16,949 nucleotides of DNA from Gammaproteobacteria bacterium (GTDB taxonomy: Bacteria; Pseudomonadota; Gammaproteobacteria; Thiohalobacterales; Thiohalobacteraceae): positions 1 through 16,949 of the forward strand of contig JAHJQQ010000027.1 of the NCBI GenBank assembly GCA_018819175.1, written 5' to 3'. How positions within the stretch are numbered: the first letter of the stretch is position 1; each line of letters begins with the position of its first letter. Position numbers and translations under genes: made by a program. The notes beneath the pieces were generated by a model. That model was not told the DNA's origin. It searched no databases and saw nothing but the letters and a program-made list of their open reading frames with translations. Shown piece by piece: positions 1-8,547 of this stretch.

Positions 1-35
1 CTTGTGTTTGATGATGCTCTGGTTACTATTTAGCA

Positions 36-99
36 TGAGGGTTACCTCTTATGGGTTTTGATGGTGAGTTCGCACTTCCATCAAACCCGGTAACCCTCA
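36..99. repeat. Long imperfect hairpin at the left edge
   Basis: The outer arms TGAGGGTTACC (36-46) and GGTAACCCTCA (89-99) are perfect inverted repeats. The inner arms GGGTTTTGATGG (53-64) and CCATCAAACCC (78-88) pair with one extra T. A 6-nt bulge (47-52) sits only on the left side and the loop is about 13 nt. This gives some 22 paired bases in 64 nt, too ordered for chance. No T-run follows on either strand, so it is not a typical intrinsic terminator. It could be a miniature inverted-repeat element or a structured RNA. It lacks the conserved core motifs of an integron attC site. The family is not recognised. Confidence 0.6.
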
Positions 100-225
100 C
101 CTTTTCAAGTCAGGTGTCAGATCAAGTCTGAACTACTACACATAAATAAACTCTACGACAAAGATGTTGTCGAAGCATGCTTAAATGTTTTTTCAACTCA
201 TAATATTAATGAATGTTTTTCTTAG
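94..225 (+). pseudogene. Possible 3' remnant of a coding sequence
   Basis: One frame is open from 94 to a TAG at 223-225, giving 43 residues with no start codon. The last part reads like a protein C-terminus (ELLHINKLYDKDVVEACLNV, then a short tail). It weakly recalls the end of some HD-GYP domains, where a YDP-VV-A pattern is common; that resemblance is from memory. The frame is cut at 91-93 by a TAA inside the adjacent hairpin, and a second stop in the same frame lies at 31-33. The stretch is visibly more AT-rich than the genes around it. It may be the tail of a gene broken by the hairpin, or chance. Confidence 0.25.
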
Positions 226-345
226 CTGACACAGAGTTCTGAACACCCTCCTGCGCTTCGTTTGCGTCGCGCAGCCTGGTCGTTACTAACTTCCCAAATA
301 CATATTAGAGTAGGAATCTCTACCTTACCCATCCATCAAACACCC
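226..345. other. Gap downstream of nifJ with a small hairpin
   Basis: No gene is seen. A 6-bp stem, CTGCGC (251-256) with GCGCAG (269-274), lies about 70 nt past the nifJ stop. It has a 12-nt loop and no T-tract on the minus strand, so it is at best a weak terminator for the nifJ unit. Confidence 0.3.
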
Positions 346-3300
346 TCAATCCCGCAACCTTCCCGCAAAAGTAAAGTCCTCACCACCGCGGATCGCCAGT
401 TCCTCGTAGTCTTTCCAGCGCTGCCAGATGTTCTGTTGCGCAAGATCCAGCAGGTGATCGGCTTCCTGCGGATTGGTGGTTTTCAGTAACCGATAGCGGA
501 GTTCGTTGTCGGCGTATTCCTTGAAGGTGATGGTCGGGCGCTGACAGTCGAGCACGAAGGGATTTTCGTGCGACTTGCGCACTTCCGGGTTGTAACGGAT
601 CAGTGGCCAGTGGCCGCAGTCGACGGCGCGGCGTTGTTGATTCAGGCCCTGCTGCATATCGATGCCGTGGGCGATACAGTGGCTGTAAGCCAATATCAAT
701 GACGGTCCTTTGTAGGCCTCGGCCTCGCGGAAGGCCAATAGAGTCTGTTGTGGATTAGCGCCCATGGCGACACGGGCCACGTACACATTGCCGTAGGAAA
801 TGGCCTGCATGGCCAGATCCTTTTTGGCGACGTGCTTGCCGCCAGCCGCGAACTTCGCAACGGCCGCCAAGGGTGTGGATTTGGACATCTGACCGCCGGT
901 ATTCGAATACACCTCGGTATCCAGCACCAACACATTGACGTCGCGGCCGCTGGCGAGCACATGATCGAGACCCGCCGAACCGATGTCGTAGGCCCAGCCA
1001 TCGCCGCCCACCAGCCAGACGCTGCGCCGTACCAGTTCATCGGCTACGGTATGCAATCGTGCGGCGCGTTCATCCGCGACATCCTTCAAACGCAGTTTCA
1101 ATACCTCTACGCGCTTGCGCTGGGCATCGATTTCGGATTCCTGGATCTGTGCCGCGCACAACAGTTCGTCGACGAATGTCTCACCCAGTTGCGGTTGCAG
1201 TTCTTTCAGCAGTTGTTCCGCCAACCGGCGTTGCTGATCCGCCGCCAGGCGGAAACCGAAACCGAATTCGGCATTGTCTTCGAACAGGGAATTCGACCAG
1301 GCCGGGCCGCGTCCGGCGCTGTTCTGCGCCCAGGGCGTGGTCGGCAGATTGCCGCCATAGATCGAGGAACAGCCGGTCGCATTGGCGACGACCAGGCGAT
1401 CACCGAACAGTTGCGAAAGCAGTTTCACATAGGGCGTTTCGCCGCAGCCGGCGCAGGAACCGGGAAATTCGAACAGCGGTTGCAGGAACTGCACACCGCG
1501 CACGGTGGAGAAATCCACATGGGTGCGTTCCGTGTAAGGCAGTTTTTCGAAACAGGCGATCGAGGCGCGCTGCGGCTCCAGGCTGTCGGGCTTGGACTGC
1601 ATGTTGATGGCCTTGTGGCGCGCTTCACTCTTGCTGACCGCCGGGCAGACCTGCACGCACAGGCCGCAACCGGTGCAGTCCTCGGCATAGATCTGCAGAC
1701 TGTAACGGATACCCGGCAGGCCACGCGCATCGATGGGTGCTGACTGGAAACATTTTGGCGCAGCAGACAGTTCCGACTGATCGAAAATCTTGGCGCGGAT
1801 GACACTGTGCGGGCAAACGAAACTGCAATTGCCGCACTGGATACAGAGTTCCGGTTCCCATACGGGGATGTTCAGGGCGATATTGCGTTTCTCCCAGCGT
1901 GTCGTGCCACTGGGATAAGTTCCATCAACCGGCATTCGGCTGACCGGCAGGTCATCGCCCTTCCCCGCCATCATCATGGCCGTGACTTCGCGCACGAAGA
2001 CCGGCGCCTCGGCGGGGACCGTGAGGGGCAGTTCACGGGTACTGGTCACTGTGGTTGGAATGGTAACCTGATGCAGATTTTCGAGCGTGCGGTCGACGGC
2101 CTCGAAATTCTTGCGCACGACCTCCTCGCCCTTTTTGCCATAGGTCTTGCGGATCGCCTGCTTGATCTTCTCGATAGCCTTGTCGCGCGGCAGTACGCCG
2201 GAGATGGCGAAGAAACAGGTCTGCATAATGGTGTTGATGCGCACGCCCATACCGGCGTCGCGGGCGACGGCATAGGCGTCGATGACATAGAGCTGCAGCT
2301 GCTTGTCGACTATCTGCTGTTGTACGGACCGCGGCAGCTGATCCCAGATGGCGTCTTTTCCATGCGGCGCATTCAACAGAAAGATAGCACCGGGCGCCGC
2401 CTGCCGGAGCATGTCGGTGCGATCCAGAAAGTTGTATTGATGGCAGGCGATGAAGTTCGCCGATTGAATCAGGTAGGGTGAACGGATCGGCGCCGGGCCG
2501 AAGCGCAGATGCGAAATGGTCTGCGAGCCGGATTTCTTGGAGTCGTAGACGAAATAGCCTTGCGCGTGGAAATCCGGATCTTCGCCGATGATCTTGATGC
2601 TGTTCTTGTTGGCGCCGACCGTGCCATCGGCACCCAGTCCGAAGAACATGGCACGCACGACGGCATCCGATTCGATATTGAAGTCCGGGTCGTAGTCCAG
2701 GCTGGTGTGGCCGACGTCGTCGTTGATACCTATGGTGAAATGGTTTTTTGGTTTGGGTTTTTTCAACTCATCAAACACGGCCTTGACCATGGCCGGCGTG
2801 AATTCCTTGGAGGACAATCCATAACGCCCGCCGATGACGCGCGGATAGTTGCTTGGATTGATATCACCCTGGGCCAGGGCCTCGGCCAATACCGTGACCA
2901 CATCCTGATATAAGGGCTCGCCGCTGCCGCCCGGTTCCTTGCAGCGATCCAGCACGGCCATGGCTTTTACGGATGTCGGCAGCACCTGCAGGAAGTGTTC
3001 AAGGGAAAACGGTCGGAACAGGTGCACCTGCAATACACCGACCCGCTCGCCCTGCCGGCGCAGATAATCGACCGTCTCGGAAACCGTATCGCCGCCCGAA
3101 CCCATGATCACGATAATGCGCTCGGCCTGATCGTCGCCGACATAATCGAACAGGCGATACTGGCGTCCGGTCAGTTCAGCAAAGCGGTCCATGATGGACT
3201 GAACCATTGCGGGGGCTGCGGTGTAATAGGGATTGACGGTCTCGCGGCCCTGGAAATAGACATCCGGATTCTGCGCCGTGCCGCGGATCACCGGGGCATT

Positions 3301-3936
3301 GGGATTCAATCCCCGCGCACGATGGGCATACACCAGATCTTCACGGATCATGCTGCGGATCTGGTCTTTATCCAGCAATGCGAGTTTGTTGACCTCGTGC
3401 GAGGTGCGGAAACCGTCGAAGAAATGCAGGAACGGCAAGCGCGTTTCGAGCGTGGCCGCATGCGCGATCAAGGCCAGGTCATGCGCCTGCTGCACGGAGT
3501 TGGATGCGAGCATGGCAAAGCCGGTGGATCGCACCGCCATCACATCGGAATGATCACCGAAAATCGACAGGCCCTGCGCCGCCAGCGAACGGGCCGCGAC
3601 ATGAAACACCGTCGCGGTCAGTTCGCCCGCGATCTTGAACATGTTCGGGATCATCAGCATCAGGCCCTGCGAGGCGGTGAAGGTCGTCGTCAGTGCGCCG
3701 GTCTGCAGTGCGCCATGGACCGCGCCGGCGACACCGCCTTCGCTTTGCATCTCGACCACCAGCGGTACGCTACCCCACAGATTGGGACGCGCCTCGTTTG
3801 CCCACTGATCCGCGAGTTCGCCCATGGTCGATGAGGGTGTAATGGGATAGATGGCGCAGACTTCGCTGACCTGGTACGCGATCAGCGCGGCCGCCTCGTT
3901 GCCATCCAGCGTTGCATACTTCGGTGTTTGATTCAT
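346..3936 (-). CDS. nifJ: Pyruvate:ferredoxin (flavodoxin) oxidoreductase, single-chain
   Basis: Catalyses pyruvate + CoA + oxidised ferredoxin <-> acetyl-CoA + CO2 + reduced ferredoxin in the cytoplasm. At 1196 residues it matches full-length NifJ/PFOR. The N-terminal pyruvate-binding domain has YPITPSS at 30-36. Two [4Fe-4S] ferredoxin motifs follow: C698, C701, C704, C708 and C754, C757, C760, C764. The four cysteines expected for the cluster nearest the thiamine diphosphate are present (C828, C831, C856, C1087), as is the cofactor-binding GDGWAYDIG at 978-986. No key residue appears missing. The ATG overlaps the TGA of the upstream flavoprotein gene as ATGA and has no strong Shine-Dalgarno, which suggests translational coupling. 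Despite the nif name no nitrogen-fixation gene is nearby; a role in pyruvate fermentation or reductive carboxylation is more likely. Confidence 0.97.
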   Translation of the reverse strand: MNQTPKYATLDGNEAAALIAYQVSEVCAIYPITPSSTMGELADQWANEARPNLWGSVPLVVEMQSEGGVAGAVHGALQTGALTTTFTASQGLMLMIPNMFKIAGELTATVFHVAARSLAAQGLSIFGDHSDVMAVRSTGFAMLASNSVQQAHDLALIAHAATLETRLPFLHFFDGFRTSHEVNKLALLDKDQIRSMIREDLVYAHRARGLNPNAPVIRGTAQNPDVYFQGRETVNPYYTAAPAMVQSIMDRFAELTGRQYRLFDYVGDDQAERIIVIMGSGGDTVSETVDYLRRQGERVGVLQVHLFRPFSLEHFLQVLPTSVKAMAVLDRCKEPGGSGEPLYQDVVTVLAEALAQGDINPSNYPRVIGGRYGLSSKEFTPAMVKAVFDELKKPKPKNHFTIGINDDVGHTSLDYDPDFNIESDAVVRAMFFGLGADGTVGANKNSIKIIGEDPDFHAQGYFVYDSKKSGSQTISHLRFGPAPIRSPYLIQSANFIACHQYNFLDRTDMLRQAAPGAIFLLNAPHGKDAIWDQLPRSVQQQIVDKQLQLYVIDAYAVARDAGMGVRINTIMQTCFFAISGVLPRDKAIEKIKQAIRKTYGKKGEEVVRKNFEAVDRTLENLHQVTIPTTVTSTRELPLTVPAEAPVFVREVTAMMMAGKGDDLPVSRMPVDGTYPSGTTRWEKRNIALNIPVWEPELCIQCGNCSFVCPHSVIRAKIFDQSELSAAPKCFQSAPIDARGLPGIRYSLQIYAEDCTGCGLCVQVCPAVSKSEARHKAINMQSKPDSLEPQRASIACFEKLPYTERTHVDFSTVRGVQFLQPLFEFPGSCAGCGETPYVKLLSQLFGDRLVVANATGCSSIYGGNLPTTPWAQNSAGRGPAWSNSLFEDNAEFGFGFRLAADQQRRLAEQLLKELQPQLGETFVDELLCAAQIQESEIDAQRKRVEVLKLRLKDVADERAARLHTVADELVRRSVWLVGGDGWAYDIGSAGLDHVLASGRDVNVLVLDTEVYSNTGGQMSKSTPLAAVAKFAAGGKHVAKKDLAMQAISYGNVYVARVAMGANPQQTLLAFREAEAYKGPSLILAYSHCIAHGIDMQQGLNQQRRAVDCGHWPLIRYNPEVRKSHENPFVLDCQRPTITFKEYADNELRYRLLKTTNPQEADHLLDLAQQNIWQRWKDYEELAIRGGEDFTFAGRLRD

Positions 3937-5561
3937 TCGCTTTTAGGAACCATCTCGATGGCATGACAGGGGCATTGTTCGTAACAGATCGCACAACCGG
4001 TGCAGCGTTGATCGTCGACGCGATAACCTTTGCCGGTTCCCAGCTTGATGATCGCGCGTTCCGGACAGGCGCCCAGACAACCGTCGCACTCAAAACAGTT
4101 GCCACAGGACAGGCAGCGCTGCGCCTCGAATTTCGCGGCCCTGCCGGTCAATCCCTGGACAACCTCTTCGAAATCCCTGCGATCCTGTGGCTCGACCTGT
4201 GGCTGACTGCGCTGGGCAATCTCCGTGATAAACCAGGGATGCAGTTTGTCGAATCCCGCCAGTTCGTGTTTCAGCGCGGCGACATAGTCCTCGCCCCTGA
4301 GCCAGGCATCGATATGCCGGGCGGCCTTTTTGCCATGACCCACGGCGACTGTGACAGTTCGTTCCGAGGGCACCATATCACCGCCGGCGAAGACGCCCGC
4401 TGCGCCGGTCATCATGCGCTGATCGACGTCAATGGTGCCATCGTCCTTGAATACAAGACCCGGCAGTCGGCGCAGAAAACCGGTATCGACATTCTGTCCC
4501 AGCGCGAGAATGATCGAATCCGCTTCCAGGTTTTCGTATCGTCCTGTCGGCTGTGGTCGGCCGTCCGCGTCGATCTCCATCACCTCGACCTTCACGGCGC
4601 CGACGTCCATTTCCCGGATGGTGCGCAACCAATGCATCTGCACGCCCTCTTCGATAGCCTCATCGGCTTCGAAGGCGTGAGCCGGCATATGCGCACGATC
4701 ACGGCGATAGATGATCATTGCCTCGTCGGCACCCAGACGCTTGGCGACACGCGCGGCATCCATCGCGGTATTGCCGCCGCCGTAGATCGCAACACGGCGG
4801 CCGAGTTTCGGCGCCAGGCCGGTTTCGACATCGTGGAGCAGATTGACCGCATCGTAGATCTTGCCGGCATCGCGCGCGGGGATATCGATGCGCTTGCTGA
4901 GATGTGCGCCGATGGCGACAAACACGGCATCGAATCCACCTTCCTCACGTTCGGCCTGCAGGTCTTCGACAGTATGATTAAGAATAATTTTGACACCCAT
5001 CGCCTCGATGCGCTGAATATCGGCGGCCAGATCGCCGCGCGGCAACCGATAGGCCGGGATGCCGAAGCGCATCATGCCCCCGGCGGCCGGGCCGGCGTCG
5101 CGGATCTCGACACTGTGGCCGAGACGGCGCAGATGATAGGCCGCGGAAAGTCCACTGGGACCCGCGCCGATGATGAGGATACGCTTGCCCGTCGCGGGTT
5201 TATGCACGGCTATCGACCAGTTGCGACGGTTGGCGCGGTCGCCGAGAAAACGTTCGACGGCGTGAATGCTCACCGCGCTATCGATATTGGCACGATTGCA
5301 GTTGCTTTCGCAGGGGTGGTAACAGACACGACCATGCACCGCGGGCAGGGGATTATCCTGGACCAGGATTTCCCAGGCCTGCTTCAAACGCCCGGCCTGT
5401 GCCTCGGCCAGCCAGGCCTGGATGTTCTCACCCGCCGGGCAGGCATGATTGCAGGGCGGCAACAGATCCACGTAGACCGGTCGCTGCGGACGCTGAATCC
5501 CACTGCGCCTTTCGTGTGTCAGATCGAGACTGCGGGTTAGATCGCCAGCTTTAATGTTCAT
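3933..5561 (-). CDS. GltD-like NAD(P)H oxidoreductase with C-terminal [4Fe-4S] motifs
   Basis: Related to the small subunit of glutamate synthase; likely passes electrons between NAD(P)H and ferredoxin or NifJ. Counted from a TTG at 5573 (546 aa), N-terminal cysteines lie at C41, C45, C84, C88 and C92, the FAD dinucleotide fold IIGAGPSG at 134-141, and the NAD(P) motif YGGGNTAMD at 264-272. Two C-terminal cysteine clusters follow (C487-C503 and C524-C536). No glutamate synthase large subunit is seen. The stop overlaps the nifJ start (ATGA), so NifJ is the likely partner. The start is uncertain: the ATG at 5561 (542 aa) is preferred, but GGAG lies 15 nt from it and only 3 nt from the TTG. A possible -10 TACAAT lies at 5584-5589 without a clear -35. 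Confidence 0.9.
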   Translation of the reverse strand: MNIKAGDLTRSLDLTHERRSGIQRPQRPVYVDLLPPCNHACPAGENIQAWLAEAQAGRLKQAWEILVQDNPLPAVHGRVCYHPCESNCNRANIDSAVSIHAVERFLGDRANRRNWSIAVHKPATGKRILIIGAGPSGLSAAYHLRRLGHSVEIRDAGPAAGGMMRFGIPAYRLPRGDLAADIQRIEAMGVKIILNHTVEDLQAEREEGGFDAVFVAIGAHLSKRIDIPARDAGKIYDAVNLLHDVETGLAPKLGRRVAIYGGGNTAMDAARVAKRLGADEAMIIYRRDRAHMPAHAFEADEAIEEGVQMHWLRTIREMDVGAVKVEVMEIDADGRPQPTGRYENLEADSIILALGQNVDTGFLRRLPGLVFKDDGTIDVDQRMMTGAAGVFAGGDMVPSERTVTVAVGHGKKAARHIDAWLRGEDYVAALKHELAGFDKLHPWFITEIAQRSQPQVEPQDRRDFEEVVQGLTGRAAKFEAQRCLSCGNCFECDGCLGACPERAIIKLGTGKGYRVDDQRCTGCAICYEQCPCHAIEMVPKSE

Positions 5562-5596
5562 CCGTGTTTGCAACTACTCCGACATTGTATTTAAAA

Positions 5597-5626
5597 CCGT
5601 CATTCCGGCGCAGGCAGGAATGACGG
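5597..5626. repeat. Short palindromic repeat, internally deleted copy
   Basis: CCGTCATTCC (5597-5606) pairs perfectly with GGAATGACGG (5617-5626) around a 10-nt loop. It looks like the two ends of the longer repeat at 8414-8484 with the centre missing. It lies just upstream of the GltD-like gene. Confidence 0.8.
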
Positions 5627-5635
5627 CCAAGCGTT

Positions 5636-5779
5636 GTATGCCTTACGGCATGTCTGATGGGTTACGGCGCAAACGGCGCGCCTAACCCACCCTACATTGA
5701 ATAATCATCCGCGTAATTCACCTAATGTAGGGTGGGTTAGCGTTTTGTGCGTAACCCACCAGGCATTGCGCAGCAATAC
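5636..5779. repeat. Two inverted copies of a GGGTGGGTTA repeat
   Basis: AATGTAGGGTGGGTTAG at 5724-5740 is matched exactly in reverse complement at 5682-5698, a 17-bp inverted repeat with a 25-nt gap. Similarity continues outwards: each copy is about 60 nt (5636-5698 reversed, and 5724-5779) and is itself a small hairpin, with GGGTTA facing TAACCC. Together they form a large cruciform-capable structure between glgP (upstream on the minus strand) and the GltD-like gene. It may end glgP transcripts. Similar GGGTGGGTTA repeats are widespread in proteobacterial genomes. Confidence 0.8.
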
Positions 5780-5789
5780 ACCTAACTCT

Positions 5790-8360
5790 TCATAACCACA
5801 ACATCAATCCGCACTCGAAGCGATGGCTGAGCAATTTATGATAGGGATAGAGGCGAATCTTGTATTGCCGCAATCCCTCGAAGGTATAACAGGGAAAGGG
5901 GGCGCAAAGATCGGTACGATACAAGTTCGCGCCGTCGTCACTCCTGCCGGCAAACTCCAGTTTGAGGCTGTTGTGCGGCGTAAAATTACCCAGATCATCG
6001 ACACCACCGACGACGCATTCGACCTCCACATCCTCGGGCAACAATCCGTTCAGGTAAATTTTCACATTGATCGGCATGGATTCGCCGCTGTTCACCACGG
6101 AGGGTGGTGTGCCTTCGATAGCGGCATGCAGGTTCGGCCAAGCCTCTGCCACTTTGTTACGCCACTGCGCCAACTCAATTGCATTTTTCGCACCGTCCGC
6201 CGCCAGCAGTTTTCCCTGGCGTGCGGCAGGTCCATAGAAATCACGCAGATAATCGATGGCCATGCGCATGCCATTGAAGCGCGGCAGGACACTGCGCATC
6301 GAGGCCTTCGACTTCCACAACCAACCCTCCGCTTCACCATCCGCGTTACGGGAGAAATACAGCGGGACGATTTCGCGTTCGAGCAGGTTATGCAGTTCGG
6401 TCGCCTCCTGGCGATCACGCACCGAACGTTCGAGTTCCGGGTGGGATTCAATCGCCCAGCCGTTTTCACCGTCGTAGGCCTCCGCCCACCAGCCATCGAG
6501 GATGCTGAGATTGATCGCCCCGTTGATCGCCGCCTTCATGCCGGATGTGCCGCAGGCCTCCAGCGGAAATACCGGGACATTCAGCCAGACATCCACACCG
6601 GGATAAATATCACGCGCCAGAGACAGATTGTAATCCTCCAGCAGCAGAACCTTGCCGCGCAGTTCCGGCGTCATGGCTAACTGGGTAATCTCCTTGATCA
6701 AGGCCTGACCCGGCTCGTCGTTTGGATGCGCCTTGCCCGCGATCACAAACAATACCGGACGGTCCGGGTTATGGACCAGCCGATTCAGCCGCTCGATATC
6801 TTTGAACAGCAAGGTCGCGCGTTTGTAGGTGGCGAAACGGCGTGCAAAACCGATCACCAGTGTGTCGCGATTGCGTGACCCGATGTATTGCGTCATTTCA
6901 CCGATGACGGACTCGGAGCAGCCGCTGCGCTGCAGTTGAATCTTCAGCCGCCGCCGCAGCTCGTCGAACATGGCGGTCTTGTGGATCTGTCGGACGCTCT
7001 GATAGACATGATTCGGTATCTTGTCGATGAAGCATTTCCAGAACTCGGCGTCATTCAATTTGGCGCGCCAGCCACGCCCCATGTACATATCGAATAACGC
7101 ACCCCAGGACTGGCCCAGGAAGGTATCGACATCGACGCCGTTGGTGACATAGTTAATCGGGTTTTCCGCAGCGGGTATCTGCGGCCAGACGTGGCTTTCC
7201 ATCTCGGATGCCACCTGACCATGCACACGGCTGACACCATTCCTGTAGCGCGAGCCACGCAGACCCAGCAGGGTCATATTGAAACCCGCCTGCCCCTGAT
7301 GCGCGCCCAATTCGGCGAATCTCGTCTCGCTGATGCCCAACCGGGGAATGAAATCGGTAAAGTAGGTGCGCATCTGTTCAGCACTGAAAATATCGTGCCC
7401 CGCCGGCACCGGCGTATGCGTTGTGAAGACCGTTTTTGCGGCAACCCGTTCCAACGACTGATCGAACTGCATACCCGCCTGCACATGCTCGCGACAGCGC
7501 TCCAGGATCAGAAAGCTGGGATGACCTTCGTTGATATGCCAAACCGTCGGGGCAAGCTGCAGGGCACGCAGGGCCCGCACGCCACCGATACCCAGTATGA
7601 TCTCCTGCTCTATGCGGGCAGTGCTGTCACCGCCGTAAAGCTTGCCGGTGATCGCACGTTCCTGCGGAGTATTTTCCGGCAGATCGCTGTCCAGCAGCAG
7701 TAATCGGACATGCCCCGCCCGGGCCTCCCAGACCTTGATCTTTACCGGCCGGCCGGCGATGTGCACCACGACATCCAGTTCCTTGCCCTGGGCATCGACG
7801 GCGGCATGCACCGGCATGTCATCGGGGTCGACATGCGGGTAATCGGCCAGCTGGGTTCCGTCGTGCAGGATACGTTGGGTGAAATAGCCTTCGCGGTATA
7901 ACAAGCCAACGCCGATAAAGGGCGCCCACAGGTTGCTCATCGCCTTGCAGTAATCGCCGGCGAGGATGCCCAACCCACCCGCGTAAATCGGCACGCTCTG
8001 ATGGAAGCCGAACTCCGCCGAAAAATAGGCGATCAGATCCCGTTCCATATCCAGGGATGTATCTACCGCCATCAGCGGCCGTTGCTGCATATAGGTATCG
8101 TAGGCGGAGAGTGTGCCGTGATATTCGGCCAGAAAGATCGGATCGCGGGCGGCCTCTTCCAATTTCCTCTGACTGACGCGACGCATGAAGACCTTGGGAT
8201 TTTTTCGGCTGGCTACCCAGGTTTCCTCATCGAGGTGACGGAACAGACGCCTTACACCCCGCTCCCAACTGTAATAGAGATCATTGGCAAGCTCGGTGAG
8301 GCGTTCCAACTGCGCTGGAAGTTGAGGTCTGATTTCAACGCTGAAGCATGTCCCAGGCAT
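5790..8360 (-). CDS. glgP: Alpha-glucan (glycogen) phosphorylase, GT35
   Basis: Removes terminal glucose from glycogen or maltodextrin using phosphate, giving glucose 1-phosphate in the cytoplasm. The 856-residue length and the N-terminus (about 12-120, the DUF3417 type) place it with the bacterial alpha-glucan phosphorylases rather than the E. coli GlgP/MalP branch. HINEGHPSF lies at 275-283 and GFARRFATYKR at 504-514. The pyridoxal phosphate site EACGTSGMKAAINGAINLS begins at 601, with the cofactor lysine at K609. About 135 residues after 720 lie beyond the catalytic core. The ATG at 8358-8360 has a good AGGAG (8370-8374) about 9 nt upstream. No glycogen synthase or branching enzyme is in the window. 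Repeats flank the gene on both sides, so it is probably its own transcription unit. Confidence 0.95.
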   Translation of the reverse strand: MPGTCFSVEIRPQLPAQLERLTELANDLYYSWERGVRRLFRHLDEETWVASRKNPKVFMRRVSQRKLEEAARDPIFLAEYHGTLSAYDTYMQQRPLMAVDTSLDMERDLIAYFSAEFGFHQSVPIYAGGLGILAGDYCKAMSNLWAPFIGVGLLYREGYFTQRILHDGTQLADYPHVDPDDMPVHAAVDAQGKELDVVVHIAGRPVKIKVWEARAGHVRLLLLDSDLPENTPQERAITGKLYGGDSTARIEQEIILGIGGVRALRALQLAPTVWHINEGHPSFLILERCREHVQAGMQFDQSLERVAAKTVFTTHTPVPAGHDIFSAEQMRTYFTDFIPRLGISETRFAELGAHQGQAGFNMTLLGLRGSRYRNGVSRVHGQVASEMESHVWPQIPAAENPINYVTNGVDVDTFLGQSWGALFDMYMGRGWRAKLNDAEFWKCFIDKIPNHVYQSVRQIHKTAMFDELRRRLKIQLQRSGCSESVIGEMTQYIGSRNRDTLVIGFARRFATYKRATLLFKDIERLNRLVHNPDRPVLFVIAGKAHPNDEPGQALIKEITQLAMTPELRGKVLLLEDYNLSLARDIYPGVDVWLNVPVFPLEACGTSGMKAAINGAINLSILDGWWAEAYDGENGWAIESHPELERSVRDRQEATELHNLLEREIVPLYFSRNADGEAEGWLWKSKASMRSVLPRFNGMRMAIDYLRDFYGPAARQGKLLAADGAKNAIELAQWRNKVAEAWPNLHAAIEGTPPSVVNSGESMPINVKIYLNGLLPEDVEVECVVGGVDDLGNFTPHNSLKLEFAGRSDDGANLYRTDLCAPFPCYTFEGLRQYKIRLYPYHKLLSHRFECGLMLWL

Positions 8361-8368
8361 TTTGTTGT

Positions 8369-8374
8369 TCTCCT
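8369..8374 (-). promoter_or_regulatory. Ribosome binding site of glgP
   Basis: AGGAGA on the minus strand, 8 nt before the ATG at 8360. It supports this start. Confidence 0.75.
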
Positions 8375-8413
8375 ACTTTGAGACAAACTCGTATTCGGAA
8401 ATTTCTTACCAAT

Positions 8414-8484
8414 CCGTCATTCCGGCGGATGCCGGAATCCATGTGGTTCAAGGCGCTGGATTCCGGCATCCGCCGGAATGACGG
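8414..8484. repeat. Intact palindromic repeat, perfect 28-bp arms
   Basis: The arms at 8414-8441 and 8457-8484 are exact reverse complements (28 bp), each beginning or ending with CCGTCATTCCGG or its complement, around a 15-nt loop. This is a member of the dispersed GTCATTCCGGC family seen in many proteobacteria, and the most complete copy here. It lies between the end of the OmpA-family gene and the start of glgP. It may end transcription from the former and isolate the latter. Confidence 0.9.
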
Positions 8485-8547
8485 TAGATTATTTAATCAA
8501 GGCATCAGTTGGCCGTATATATCGCGTAACCACCGCGCAAGCCCGCG

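Noticed and set aside
36..99. Integron attC site
   Set aside because: The fold is similar, but the conserved RYYYAAC and GTTRRRY ends are absent and no integrase or cassette array is seen.
748..1743. A 331-residue plus-strand frame inside nifJ
   Set aside because: Antisense shadow of the NifJ thiamine diphosphate and ferredoxin regions; no recognisable motif.
346..3936. Nitrogen-fixation locus suggested by nifJ
   Set aside because: No nitrogenase or nif regulatory gene is in the window; the neighbours point to carbon metabolism.
3912..5540. A 542-residue open frame on the plus strand opposite the GltD-like gene
   Set aside because: It is antisense to a gene with clear FAD, NAD(P) and Cys motifs. 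Its own translation shows no domain and is typical of shadow frames in GC-rich DNA.
3933..5561. Glutamate synthase small subunit
   Set aside because: No large subunit is seen, there is an added C-terminal iron-sulfur region, and the gene is coupled to nifJ.
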